The position numbers were made by a program, and so were the translations under genes. A DNA stretch of 64,000 nucleotides, taken from positions 124,001 to 188,000 of the forward strand of contig CANTFL010000810.1 in NCBI GenBank assembly GCA_947650285.1, written 5' to 3'. Source of the DNA: Hyaloperonospora brassicae (taxonomy: Eukaryota > Oomycota > Peronosporomycetes > Peronosporales > Peronosporaceae). Positions 11,191 to 21,351 of the stretch are shown piece by piece. Below the pieces are notes generated by a model. That model saw only the letters and a program-made list of their open reading frames with translations. It was not told the DNA's origin and did not search any database. Position 1 is the stretch's first letter; every line of letters begins with the position of its first letter.

Positions 11191-14100
11191 CAACATAAAA
11201 CGTAGGATGCGTGCGCATCCTGCGAGGTAACTTAATCGTGTACGCATAGCCTTTGCGGTGCAATAGTCGAAACGTACCAATGTAAATCGGCAGTAGTTTA
11301 CTGCTGCCAAAATTAGTTATTGCATGTCTAGATAAATTTACCTTAGCTAGTAGTACTAGGTCGTCAACCTTAATAGAAAGAACATTTGCTCTTCCGTGCT
11401 TGTCTGCGTTCCGTTTATGGCGGTCCAACGCGTTAGCGATGGAGTCCTGAACGAAACAGACTACCGCTTCTCGAATCAACAGGAAGTTCTCTACTGACTC
11501 GTCGTTGTTTATTTCAGTGCGTCTTGTGCTCACTACTAAGAGATTGTTCTCTTCTTCAGCAAGGGTTTCCACTTCCTCGCTGGCTTGATCGTTGACGATG
11601 ATGAATATACCACCATCGGCATCATTGTCTGATGTAGCAGCAGCGTCATCGCTACTGATAAGATCAACATCGTCGATGTCGACACTATCGACATCGGCGT
11701 CAAATGTATCGGCGTGTGCGGTGATGCGTGATGAGAAAGAGGTAAAAACGGGTTTTGCTCGAGCGAGTTCCTCCACCCCTTTACCCAGAGTCACTCGGTA
11801 GGAGGGCGGGAATTGGTGAATTTCGTAAGCCATTCACGAAAAACGGTGTATTCGTCGTAGACGCATGCACGGAGTTGTTGATGGAGAATCAGACCATCGG
11901 CAAGAACTCACTCCAACTCGAAAAGGATTTGACACTTCCTTTAAGTATTTCTATACGACACAATTTTCACGTTCTGTCTGGCCATCCGTTCTGGGATTTT
12001 CAGAGGTGAACATCTTTGACCGTGTTCCCAAGGCGAGGAACCCGGATTGCCAAAACTCCGCCGTGAATAGAGGGTCTCGGTCGAACGCGAGTTCATGGGG
12101 TGATCGGTGAAGTCAAGGCATTGTGTAGATTAAGACCAGGCACATCCGAGTCCATTGATCGAATCAGGGACCGCATCAAGATGCACTATCTTGATGAAAC
12201 GGTTCACCAACACAATAATATCATTATTCATTTTGGTGTCTTCAGGTTTCCCGAAGGCAAAGTCCATGACAACGGATGCCCAACACTCTGCCGGGACCAA
12301 CAGAGGTTGCAAAGATGCACGAGATGAAGGACTAGGCTTCACACGATGACAGATCTTGCATGCACGATTGTACTTGCGCACAAACTTATTCTGGCGTGAC
12401 CTGTAACAGTTACGACTTACCGTAAGGTAAATATTTTCTCTATCACAATATCCACCGGTTGGGCATCGTGACATTCTTATATGATGCAAAAGCGCAAATC
12501 GTCATGATCGGGTACGACGACACGAGGTGTGTGGTCGGCAACTGCCGCGTAGTACAGCAGCCCATTGCGAGTTTATATAGATCCAAAGAAGAGCATTATA
12601 GAGCCGTCAAATCCGACAAGGATTTCCAGGATAAATTTGCAAGGTGATCCATCAAAAGGGAGGAGATTCTCATCTCCTGCGTATGTCTTCCACACATCGT
12701 CGATTAACAGCGACGACGGCACACAGACCGTAAGTGTCGCAACCATGGGCAAGGCCTCGCTGTTGACGCGTGCAGACGGCTCGAAAACGGACCGACGCGA
12801 AAGCGCATCGGCGAAGACGTTCAGTCGTCCTGGTTTATTTACACGGAGAAGTTAAACTCCGTGAAGAAGGACAACCACCTCGTCATTATTTGCGAGACGT
12901 GTGGACTGTTTACGACCGTGTGCAGTGACGCATGGTCCGTATAGACGATGTACGGTCTATCTTCCAGGAGAAAGACACGAAACTTAGCCAGTGCATATTT
13001 CATGGCAAGAAGTTCCTTGTCATGCACCTGGTAATTGCGCTCAGCTGGTTGTAGCCAACGCGACTGATAGCAGATGACGCAATCTGCGCAGTCTGTGTCA
13101 TACAACATCAACGCAGAGCCGATTGCAAAATCGCTGGCGTTATAGACCGCATGGAATGGTCTGTCCTGATCTGCAATCGCCAAGATCAGCGATTGCATCA
13201 AGCTTTTCTTGAAACCTTCAAAGGAACGCTGGCACTCAGCATTCCATGACCCGTTCACATTTTTCTTAAGCAAACAAGAAATATACACAGTCATCTCGGC
13301 GTAGTTGCGCGAGTAACTGTGCAAATAAGCCGCTGACCAAGGAACTTCCAAAGTCCCTTGACATAGACTCGCACAGACAAGTCGGTTATGGCCTTGATCT
13401 TTTCGGGATCAATGCGTACGCCGTGTTTACCCACGATGCACCCAAGAAGTGGTATTTCGCTAGCCGCGAATATGCACTTCTTGAGGTTGGCGTACAACAT
13501 ATGCTGGCGCATAAGTTGAAGAACCTGACGAACGTGAGTTCTATAAACTCCCACGTCCGCCTTTCCATCCATAGCTTGGATATGAACGAAAACATCATCG
13601 AAATGACTCAGTGCAAAATATCGCACCAGTCTCAACAGATTAGTTACACATCTGTTGAATGTTGCAGGGGAGTCAATCAGCCCCTGTGGCACAACTAGAC
13701 ACTCCCACAGCATCCCCTGGGGGTACTCACTGCCGTGAACGGGATGTCCCGTTCACGCATGAGGATCTGACAGAATCCATCCATCAGATCCATGGACGAG
13801 AAGATGGTACTCTTTGACATACCATCTATGATTACTTCCTTCCTCGGTATCGGCGTCTGAGCCGGTACCGTTGCAGCATTCAATTTGTTGAATGCTTGCA
13901 CTATCCGCCATCCTCATATGGCCTTTTGCACACAGAAGGTCGGAGAGCTGTGAGGGGATGTTGATTCTCTCACATGGCCCGCTGCAAAGCGATAGGTAAA
14001 GAGCTTGTTGATCGCTAGTACTTGTTCACGAGGCAGTGGCCAATGCTTCATGACTCAGTACTTCGAGCCTGGTTTGACCTCGATCTCGTGTCGAGTACCT

Positions 14101-14634
14101 TTATCCTTGGTCAACTCGCATGGTACTGACCAGGGAATACATACTTAAATTCGATCAAATCCTTGTACAAAGGATTTGCCTGAAGCGATTTTTAGGATTG
14201 AGATGCATATCTCTCAATCCGAGGTTCTCATCGACGACATTTTCGTCCATCGATGAGCTGCTGAGAACCCGTTCGTTCTCAGCAAATAATGTTGCCGACC
14301 GAATATCGGCCACATACTCATCCTCTGTGACGAGTATGCAGATCTGCTTGACTTTGCCACTACGCAGATCACGCAAGAACCGTATCGGCTCTAGCGTTGG
14401 CAACTGAGTTATCTCCGAAGTTAACTTCGGAGGCACAATCAGATCAAGCGCATAAGCTTCTACGCTTGATCCTTCATTAACCAAGACGTTCAACGTCTCG
14501 GTTACTTCCTGGGAACTTCTTTCCACAGGTTGCTGAAGGCTTAATCCTTCAGCAAGTGACTCTTGAGGAATTCCTTCCTCAAGTACGTGGGGACTTATTC
14601 CCTCGACGTCTTCTGACTGTGGCTGTGCAACCAC
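11003..14634 (-). pseudogene. Eroded pol of the older family-A copy
   Basis: Pieces of the family-A pol in order on the minus strand: linker (14,634-14,155), start of RT (13,901-13,695), RT palm (13,713-13,291, with FDDVF in place of the catalytic YFDD context), RNase H (13,351-12,839), integrase zinc and core (12,489-12,130) and integrase tail (11,833-11,003, ending YVGRF). By eye, similarity to the young copy falls from about 85 percent at the start to about 60 percent at the tail, with several frameshifts. Confidence 0.75.
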
Positions 14635-14661
14635 AGTCAGGGACCGATCCTCTACGGTCGA

Positions 14662-15390
14662 CTATCCAGTCGACCTAGGATTTCCATGTTGCCCCTTGGA
14701 GGCAACAGGTTTCTTTCTTCTAAGATGCTGCCCGATAGCCATGCATCTATGTCCCGGTCCACTCGACTTATTCGAGTGGTGGACCTTCGGCGCAGCCTGT
14801 ACTCCTGTACAGCCGCCGGGAGCTTGCTCCACAGTGTAGTGATCAACTACACTGTGATCTTGTGCAGTCGTGCTAACGACCGTACCGCAAGTGAGGCCAT
14901 CGCACTCACTCGCAGAACATCCACACGCTTGTGGACGATCCAAGATGTTCATCAGATGGCCATCTGATGAACAAGTGGCAGGCATCTTCACGGATCGATG
15001 CTGCCAGCTCACCCTTGGCTCGTACTTTCTGAGCCAAGGTAATCCCAGGATGACATCAAATTTGTCAACCAGATCCAGTACGATGAAGTCATCTTCGTAC
15101 TGTTCGCCCTCCAACGTGTAGTGGATTCCGAATACACGTTTCTCAACGGTAATCGATGCGCCTGTTGCAAGGCGCACCGTCATCTTCGTGAGGGGAATGT
15201 CGCGCTCAACGAAGTTGAGCCTACGGCCCTCTAGTGACTGGCGACGAACAAAGTTGTTCGACGCCCCACAGTCTACTAGGGCACGAAGCGACAAATCATT
15301 TGTCGCTTCCAACTTCAAGGTGATGAGCGAAACGTCATCACCAGGTGCAGAGACACACAATGATTGTGTATCTGGAGCAACTTTCGTCAA
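14662..15390 (-). pseudogene. Protease region of the older family-A pol (open for 242 codons)
   Basis: Retropepsin-type protease with the active-site motif LVDCGASNNFVRR and the flap-side segment VILGLPWLRKYEP. It is nearly identical to the young copy (roughly 14 differences in 242 residues by eye). The frame ends at a stop at 14,662, after which pol is broken, so no full polyprotein can be made. As in the young copy it lies in the -1 frame relative to gag, and the same A-AAA-AAT heptamer and hairpin are present around 15,430-15,465. Confidence 0.75.
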
Positions 15391-15440
15391 GAGATTTGCA
15401 AATTCTCTTGAGGTTGCTGGATCAGTAGGGCGCTCCGCCC

Positions 15441-16595
15441 CTACTGACCTCGACCATTTTTTGATGGTCCGTCTCGCTGTTGCGGCTTCGCAACAGCGCT
15501 GGACCCACGCCCATTGCCGTTCTTGGCGAATGGTCGTCCATTTCGCTCAGTACTGTTCGGTACTGGGCGTGGAGCACTACACTCGTATGCGTAGTGACCT
15601 ATCTTCTGACAGCGATTGCACCTCTGCAATTGCTTGTTGTTTAAAGAGCGAGGTCTCTCGCTCTCAACATAGCAGAGGTCCATTGGTTCTGGACCTCCGA
15701 TCTCTTGTCGTCTCGGTGGACGGTAAGAGTTTGAGCTAGCATGAGCCTGTCTCATGCTAAAGTCTTCCTGTTCCGCGGCTGATATCGCATCTTCCAGCGT
15801 ATTCAGCTCAAGGCGGAACAGGTAGATCCTGACGGGCCCTTCTGCGAGCCCTTGCATGAACACCGTAATCAACGTGTGTTCATGTACTGGGTTAGCAGTT
15901 ATACTACTTGCGAGGAGTCGTATATGTTGTGCGTATGCGTGCACATCACGCTTACCCTGCTTGAGTTTCAGGAGCTCTGAAAGAGCCCTGAACTCAGCCC
16001 GTGGCGGCTCAAAGGTTTGTCTGAGCCGGGACTTGAAGTCATCTAGCGACCTAAACACATTTGGGTCGCTACTATCGAGCCCCAGGGACCAAGTTTTGGC
16101 ACGTCCTGCCAAGTGGGTCTGAGCAAATGTGAGTTTCATTTGCTCATCTTCAACGCGACGAGCCCTTAAGGCTCTGTCGAGTTCGACAAACCACAGTAAC
16201 AGGGAGTCCTCCGGGACTCCACTGTACTTGGAGATGTCAAATTTCATGACCTCGGGACGACGCGCATGTGCCGTCCCGCCCACAGCAGCATGGAATTGCT
16301 GCTGTCTCAACAGCTCTGTCTGTTGAGCACCGAGTTCTCTCAACTGCTCGGCCTGTTGAGAGCCTTGCTGGTGAAGCAAGGCTACTTTCTCCCTTTCGGC
16401 GACAAGTTCACTTTGGATGAACTTGGCTATAGCGGCATGTTTTTGGTCTCTGTCTGTAGACTCCAACATGGCGCTAATGGCGAACTCGCCTACGGTAGAA
16501 CTCATTCGTTCTACCGCACCCCATTCGATGTCGCTCAAATGGGTAAACCCTTCACGCGTGGCGTGAAAGGTCTCTTCATCATCCAACATGTTCAT
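15441..16595 (-). CDS. gag: Gag of the older family-A copy, intact
   Basis: A 384-residue Gag with the retrotransposon capsid domain (segment LLLWFVELDRALRARR near residue 145) and a C-terminal zinc knuckle of the form C-x2-C-x4-H-x4-C (CNRCQKIGHYAYEC). It packages element RNA into particles. It has the same length as the Gag of the young copy and differs at only a few percent of positions, although the 3' half of the same element is strongly eroded. Without a functional pol it could at most act in trans. The start is the methionine pair MNM inside the conserved leader hairpin. Confidence 0.85.
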   Translation of the reverse strand: MNMLDDEETFHATREGFTHLSDIEWGAVERMSSTVGEFAISAMLESTDRDQKHAAIAKFIQSELVAEREKVALLHQQGSQQAEQLRELGAQQTELLRQQQFHAAVGGTAHARRPEVMKFDISKYSGVPEDSLLLWFVELDRALRARRVEDEQMKLTFAQTHLAGRAKTWSLGLDSSDPNVFRSLDDFKSRLRQTFEPPRAEFRALSELLKLKQGKRDVHAYAQHIRLLASSITANPVHEHTLITVFMQGLAEGPVRIYLFRLELNTLEDAISAAEQEDFSMRQAHASSNSYRPPRRQEIGGPEPMDLCYVESERPRSLNNKQLQRCNRCQKIGHYAYECSAPRPVPNSTERNGRPFAKNGNGRGSSAVAKPQQRDGPSKNGRGQ

Positions 16596-16639
16596 GTTGG
16601 ATGTTGTGGTCCTTGGAAGGACTACAAAGTGCTACCAGG

Positions 16640-17030
16640 TGTAACGGGGCACATCCTTGCGTGAACTTAACGCAAGGGTTTCGGGTGCCCCGACAGACGT
16701 ACACAAGGCAAGCGAGGAAGCGTAGATAGGGTAAAAGCAGAACTGTTATATTAATATAATTAAGTCTTTAACCACTGTCTCTCTGTTTGACTTAACTTAA
16801 TTATGCTAATATAACTGAGTGTATGGTGACGTCTCGTCACCACTCATTGCGCGCGTCTTGCGGCGATTGGTGGGTTGATATCATCAAGATATCAACCAAT
16901 GAACAGACTCTTTGGTAGACCCTTCAATATCACCACTTCGGTGATATTGTTTAAAGAATATTCAGCCTCATATTCTTTATTGTCACTTTCCTTAAAGTGG
17001 CAATTCCATGTAACGGGCTGCCCCGTTACA
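16640..17030 (-). mobile_element. 5' LTR of the older family-A copy (391 bp)
   Basis: Bounded by TGTAACGGGG at 16,640 and CCCCGTTACA ending at 17,030, the same 10-bp terminal inverted repeat as in the young LTRs. Stems of the LTR hairpins (GGTTGATATC/GATATCAACC, AAAGAATAT/ATATTCTTT, GGTGAC/GTCACC) are kept while their loops have changed. The primer-binding site (complement of TGGTAGCACTTTG) lies just outside at about 16,625-16,637. Confidence 0.85.
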
Positions 17031-18656
17031 CTAGCAGCTTCAAGATCGTCAAAAGCAGCGGCGTCAATGCTTAGTCATAGTCTGGCATGGCATTTACCAA
17101 TGTCATTTACACACCCTTTCAGCCAGAAATACTGCCATGTAACTCTTGAGCGGTATGTGGTACGCAAGTCGGCAGCACGAACGTTACACGACTAGTAGCT
17201 CGTCTCACCAGGTCAGCCAAGGAAACGCACGATAAACAATCACGAGAAATGAGGACAGCCTATCGAAGCAAGGGCGATGTCGCGTGAAGTGTCATAGAGC
17301 TCAGCTGCAACGTCGGTTAGCCGTGTGTTGTACGAGCGGGGAAGCAGCATTATTGCCCGTACGGTATCGATCCATCGATCGATCGCATTCCTGCATTTTT
17401 TATACGTCATCCTCTGTCTCGTCTTGGTTGTGTGTGAGAGGCCCACGGGGTCCTGCCGTCGTATGTTTGATGTTAATATCCAAGCACTGGTCAATAGCGC
17501 CTCATGTACAACTCCGAGAATGATGTCGGAACATTCTGATGTGGCTATTGGCGATCTGTTGGTCTGCAAGCAAATGAATGCGCGTAACGACATCAATTTT
17601 CAGCAACTCAGGCAAAACGTGATATCCGTAGAATTTACATGAGCGTAGCGAGATTGATGCGCGATTGATCTACCAGGAAGCTGCTGTGGGTCGTGATACA
17701 TGGTAGCCTATTGCGAAACGATCTGATAATCGATCTACAACTTTGCATTAATGTGTGCAAGCAGAACGATTACATGCGGCTACATCGTCGCGATTTTTGC
17801 GATAGAGGAGCGAGCTTTGGAGCTCACCTTTTGATACAAGTAATCCAGTTCAAAGACCTGAACCAGTTGCATATATGCACGCATCATTTCAGATGGTAGG
17901 GGCGGAGTTGATAGATGACTCGAACATCATAAGGTGTGCTAGCCGCAGTGTTGCCGTGCTTCTTGTGTAGCGAAGCAGCTAGTTGGCACTACTGACGTGT
18001 CGAAGGGAATATATGAGAAGAGCGGGACAACGGCTAATCTTATCTGTGCAACAACCAGAACAGAGTGCAACCGACGACATGAAGCTGGTTGATGAGAAGG
18101 AGAGTGTCACTAAGCTCCTAAAGCAGCCATGCATGGAGGTGCTGATGATGTCGTTCTGAAGGGTGGGCAGCCTTCGCTGCTATAAAGCGTTGAGCATCCT
18201 CGTAACTTACAGATATGCATAGAGACAGACACACAGAACAAGATTGGCAGTTGGACAGAAAGAGAGATAGAGAGATAGAGAGATAGAAATGCGGGAACAG
18301 ACCGAGACACGAACGGAGAGTGGTCCAAAGAAAGTTCAGCTATCACCTTACGGACACCTTTATCGTTTTAACTTCAGACCCGAAATTAGAGGCTAGATGC
18401 TGTTCTATCATCCATCAAGATCGAGATTTTAAGTTACATCTTTGTTCTTTTCACTGTGATGATATAAGTGCTTTGTCGATCAGTAAAAAACAACAACGAT
18501 CCAGTCGAGCAATGCGACCCGTTGCCAGACGGTCTACCAAGCGTATGTGAACTGCGCCTAACGCATTAATGTAGAATGAAAATGTATAACTAAGGCCGTT
18601 ATCGTATCTAGGCTACCATACAAATGCATCTTCGGCCGCGAGCGGGTGGCATGACA
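17031..18656. other. Intergenic stretch downstream of the effector 3' end
   Basis: I see no gene here. Short frames on both strands lack recognisable domains. A GAGATA-type microsatellite occupies about 18,260-18,290. This is presumably the 3' flank of the effector gene and the insertion flank of the older family-A copy; the copy's target duplication could not be confirmed because its 3' LTR edge is eroded. Confidence 0.6.
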
Positions 18657-19712
18657 TCAAGCTTTAGGTTGCGTGTGTTGAAGAAATTCAGCGTACTGTT
18701 TCTCGAGCATATACCATTTCTCACCGAGCTTACTTCCGGGCTCCCCATACACCTTCCAATCCTGAAAAACCTGCTCCAAAACGTAATTGCGAGACTTCTT
18801 CTTGGGTTCAAGTTCTAGCCAGTTTTGAACACGTGTTTCAAGCCTCTCGTCCACTGTCGTTGCACCGTGTAAGAGGCTCAGCTCCATGGAAAGAGTCATC
18901 TTCTCATCCCTAAGCTTAAACATGTTGTACAGTACAACGTACTTGTACAGGAGTGGTAAAAGCTCATCTTCAAACAACTGGCTGTCAAGTAGACTCGTCT
19001 TCAATTTGTCTTGTAGGGCGATCTTGAAAGCTCCATGAGGAGATTTCTCTCTAGAGACCAATAGTCCCAACCAGGTATCAATGAGCTTGACAGCTCGAGC
19101 GCGATCGGGAGGGGATTGAAGTGCCGCATACGCTTGCTTCCCCAGGCCTGTTCGGCCGCCAAACTTCTTTTCCATGGCCCCGATGTATGTATAATCACCG
19201 CGTTGTTTGACACGACAGTAGACCCTTAGAATGTCGTCGGACAAACTACCGATCTTTCCTGCAACGTCGGAGTTGGTGACGAGTTCGTTGTCAATTAGGA
19301 CTCTGTCGAAGATCTGTCCGACCGACAATCCTTCACTCTCCCACTTCGCAAACAGACCATTCTTTAGCTCCCATCCAGCAGCTATCTCGAGCGGATGTTT
19401 GGACCTCATCACAAGGGCAATCGATGCTGACTCAAGAACGTCAATGTGCGCGGAAGACAGGGCCTTGATCAGCATCTTGTCGTCTGCCAGACCTTCTAGC
19501 AAATTCTCCAACAATGGTCTTCTGTCGATAGGTGGGTGCACAGCGGGTCCTGGATGTCCACTCCCTAGCCTTGCCAAAGCGTCGATAACGGGGGTCCGTT
19601 CAGCTTGTGAGACCTTCTGAAACGTCCTCTCCACCACTTGGTCCAGGTATAGAAATCCCGTTCTATCCTCTTTGATGCCTGTGTCGTTAGACAACAACGG
19701 TTTGTCGGGAGG
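18657..19712 (-). pseudogene. Secreted WY-type effector, 3' part (split by family-A element)
   Basis: Minus-strand frame of about 350 codons ending at TGA 18,657. It is alpha-helical with W-motif-like segments (for example AKWESEGLSVGQIF, about 120 residues into this fragment) and the repeated layout typical of LWY/WY-fold effectors that Peronosporales deliver into plant cells, where the family acts on host immunity. Near its beginning, directly after the insertion point, is a degenerate RXLR-like tetrad followed by EDR, resembling the RXLR-EER translocation region. This fragment has no signal peptide, and its first codons run out of the 5' LTR of the inserted element. The matching 5' part lies at 27,692-27,840. 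The WY assignment is by pattern and the host target is unknown. Confidence 0.7.
19708..19712. repeat. Target-site duplication GGAGG (left copy)
   Basis: GGAGG directly precedes the 5' LTR, and the same five bases follow the 3' LTR at 27,692-27,696. A 5-bp duplication is the usual signature of Ty3/gypsy integrase. Confidence 0.95.
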
Positions 19713-20102
19713 TGTAACGGGGCAGCCCGTTACATAATATTGTCACTTAAGGAAAGTGACAATAAAGAATATAAAGATGGATATTCTTTAAACAATATCA
19801 CCGAAGCGGTGATATTGAAGGGTCGACCAGAAGGGTCTGTTCATTGGTTGATATCGTGATGATATCAACCCACCAATCGCCGCAAGACGCGCGCAATGAG
19901 TGGTGACGAGACGTCACCATACATGCAGTTATATTAGTATAATTGAATTAAGTCAAACGAAGAGACAGTAGTTTAAAGACTTAATTTATTAATATAACAG
20001 TTCTACTTTTACCCTACCTACGCTTCCTCGCTCGCCACGTGTACGTCCGTCGGGGCACCCAAATCCCTTGCGTTAAGTTACGCAAGGGTGTGCCCCGTTA
20101 CA
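19713..20102 (+). repeat. Family-A 5' LTR (390 bp)
   Basis: Begins TGTAACGGGG and ends CCCCGTTACA, a 10-bp terminal inverted repeat rather than a bare TG...CA. Inside is a chain of perfect hairpins, for example CAATATCACCG (19,793-19,803) with CGGTGATATTG (19,807-19,817) and AAAGAATAT with ATATTCTTT. It supplies the promoter and RNA ends of the element. No TATA box is asserted. Confidence 0.95.
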
Positions 20103-20104
20103 CC

Positions 20105-20117
20105 TGGTAGCACTTTG
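20105..20117 (+). other. Primer-binding site of the family-A element
   Basis: TGGTAGCACTTTG starts two bases after the LTR. The first eight bases match the complement of an initiator-tRNA-like 3' end (TGCTACCA). Family B has almost the same site in the same place (29,825). The tRNA identity is an inference. Confidence 0.6.
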
Positions 20118-20146
20118 TAGTCCTTCCAAGGACCACATCATCCAAC

Positions 20147-21301
20147 ATGAACATGTTGGATGAAGAAGACACCTTTCACGCCACGCGTGAAGGGTTTACC
20201 CATTTGAGTGACATCGAATGGGGTGCGGTAGAACGAATGAGTTCTACCGTAGGCGAACTCGTCGTCAGCACCATGTTGGAGTCTCTAGACAGAGACCAAC
20301 AACATGCTGCTATCGCCAAGTTCATTCACAATGAACTTGCTCTCGAGAGGGAGAAAGTAGCCTTGCTTCACCAGCAAGGCTCTCAACAGGCCGAGCAGTT
20401 GAGAGAACTCGGTGCTCAACAGACGGAGCTGTTGAGACAGCAGCAATTCCATGCTGCTGTGGGCGGGACGGCGCATGCGCGTCGTCCCGAAGTGATGAAA
20501 GTCGACATCTCCAAGTACAGTGGAGTCCCGGAGGACTCCCTGTTACTATGGTTTGTCGAACTCGACAGAGCCCTAAGGGCTCGTCGCGTCGAAGATGAGC
20601 AAATGAAACTCACATTTGCTCAGACCCACTTGGCAGGGCGTGCCAAAACTTGGTCCCTGGGACTCGAGAGTAGCGACCCAAATGTGTTTAGGTCGCTAGA
20701 TGACTTCAAGTCCCGGCTCAGACAAACGTTTGAGCCGCCACGTGCTGAGTTCAGGGCTCGTTCAGAGCTCCTGAAACTCAAGCAGGGTAAGCGTGATGTG
20801 CACGCTTACGCACAACATATACGACTCCTTGCGAGTAGTATAACTGCAAACCCAGTTCATGAACACACGTTGATTACGGTGTTCATGCAAGGGCTCGCAG
20901 AAGGGCCCGTCAGGAGCCACCTGTTCCGCCTTGAGCTGAATACGCTTGAAGAAGCGATATCAGCCGCGGAACAGGAAGACTTTAGCATGAGACAGGCTCA
21001 TGCTAGCTCAAACTCTTACCGTCCACCGAGACGACAAGAGATCGGAGGTCCAGAACCAATGGACCTCTGTTATGTTGAGAGCGAGAGACCTCGCTCTACA
21101 AGCAACAAGCGATTGCAGAGGTGCAATCGCTGTCAGAAGTTAGGGCACTACGCATACGAGTGTAGTGCTCCGCGCCCAGTACCAAACAGTACTGAGCGAA
21201 ATGGACGACCATTCGCCAGAAAGGGCAATGGGCGTGGGTCCAGCGCTGTTGCGAAGCCGCAACAGCGAGACGGACCATCAAAAAATGGTCGGGGTCAGTA
21301 G
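20147..21301 (+). CDS. gag: Gag polyprotein, family A
   Basis: A 384-residue structural protein forming the particle that packages element RNA. Residues about 55-110 are Gln/Leu-rich and predicted coiled coil; residues about 135-260 are the retrotransposon Gag (capsid) domain with LLLWFVELDRALRARRVEDE; near residue 330 is a zinc knuckle C-x2-C-x4-H-x4-C (CNRCQKLGHYAYEC). The start codon lies in the left arm of a perfect 10-bp hairpin (20,140-20,161). The frame ends at TAG 21,299, 13 bases after a slippery A-AAA-AAT and inside a hairpin. Pol follows in the -1 frame, so a minority of ribosomes probably make Gag-Pol. Confidence 0.92.
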   Translation: MNMLDEEDTFHATREGFTHLSDIEWGAVERMSSTVGELVVSTMLESLDRDQQHAAIAKFIHNELALEREKVALLHQQGSQQAEQLRELGAQQTELLRQQQFHAAVGGTAHARRPEVMKVDISKYSGVPEDSLLLWFVELDRALRARRVEDEQMKLTFAQTHLAGRAKTWSLGLESSDPNVFRSLDDFKSRLRQTFEPPRAEFRARSELLKLKQGKRDVHAYAQHIRLLASSITANPVHEHTLITVFMQGLAEGPVRSHLFRLELNTLEEAISAAEQEDFSMRQAHASSNSYRPPRRQEIGGPEPMDLCYVESERPRSTSNKRLQRCNRCQKLGHYAYECSAPRPVPNSTERNGRPFARKGNGRGSSAVAKPQQRDGPSKNGRGQ

Positions 21302-21320
21302 GGGCGGAGCGCCCTACTGA
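21280..21320 (+). promoter_or_regulatory. Probable -1 ribosomal frameshift signal (gag to pol)
   Basis: The heptamer A-AAA-AAT (21,280-21,286) is in phase with gag codons as X-XXY-YYZ. Eight bases later comes a perfect 9-bp stem, TCAGTAGGG (21,295-21,303) with CCCTACTGA (21,312-21,320), with an 8-base loop. The gag stop lies in the stem. Gag is in frame 2 and pol in frame 1, exactly the shift a -1 slip gives, and the pol frame is open back through the slippery site. The older family-A copy keeps the same arrangement. Confidence 0.75.
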
Positions 21321-21351
21321 TCCAGCAACCTCAAGAGAATTTGCAAATCTC

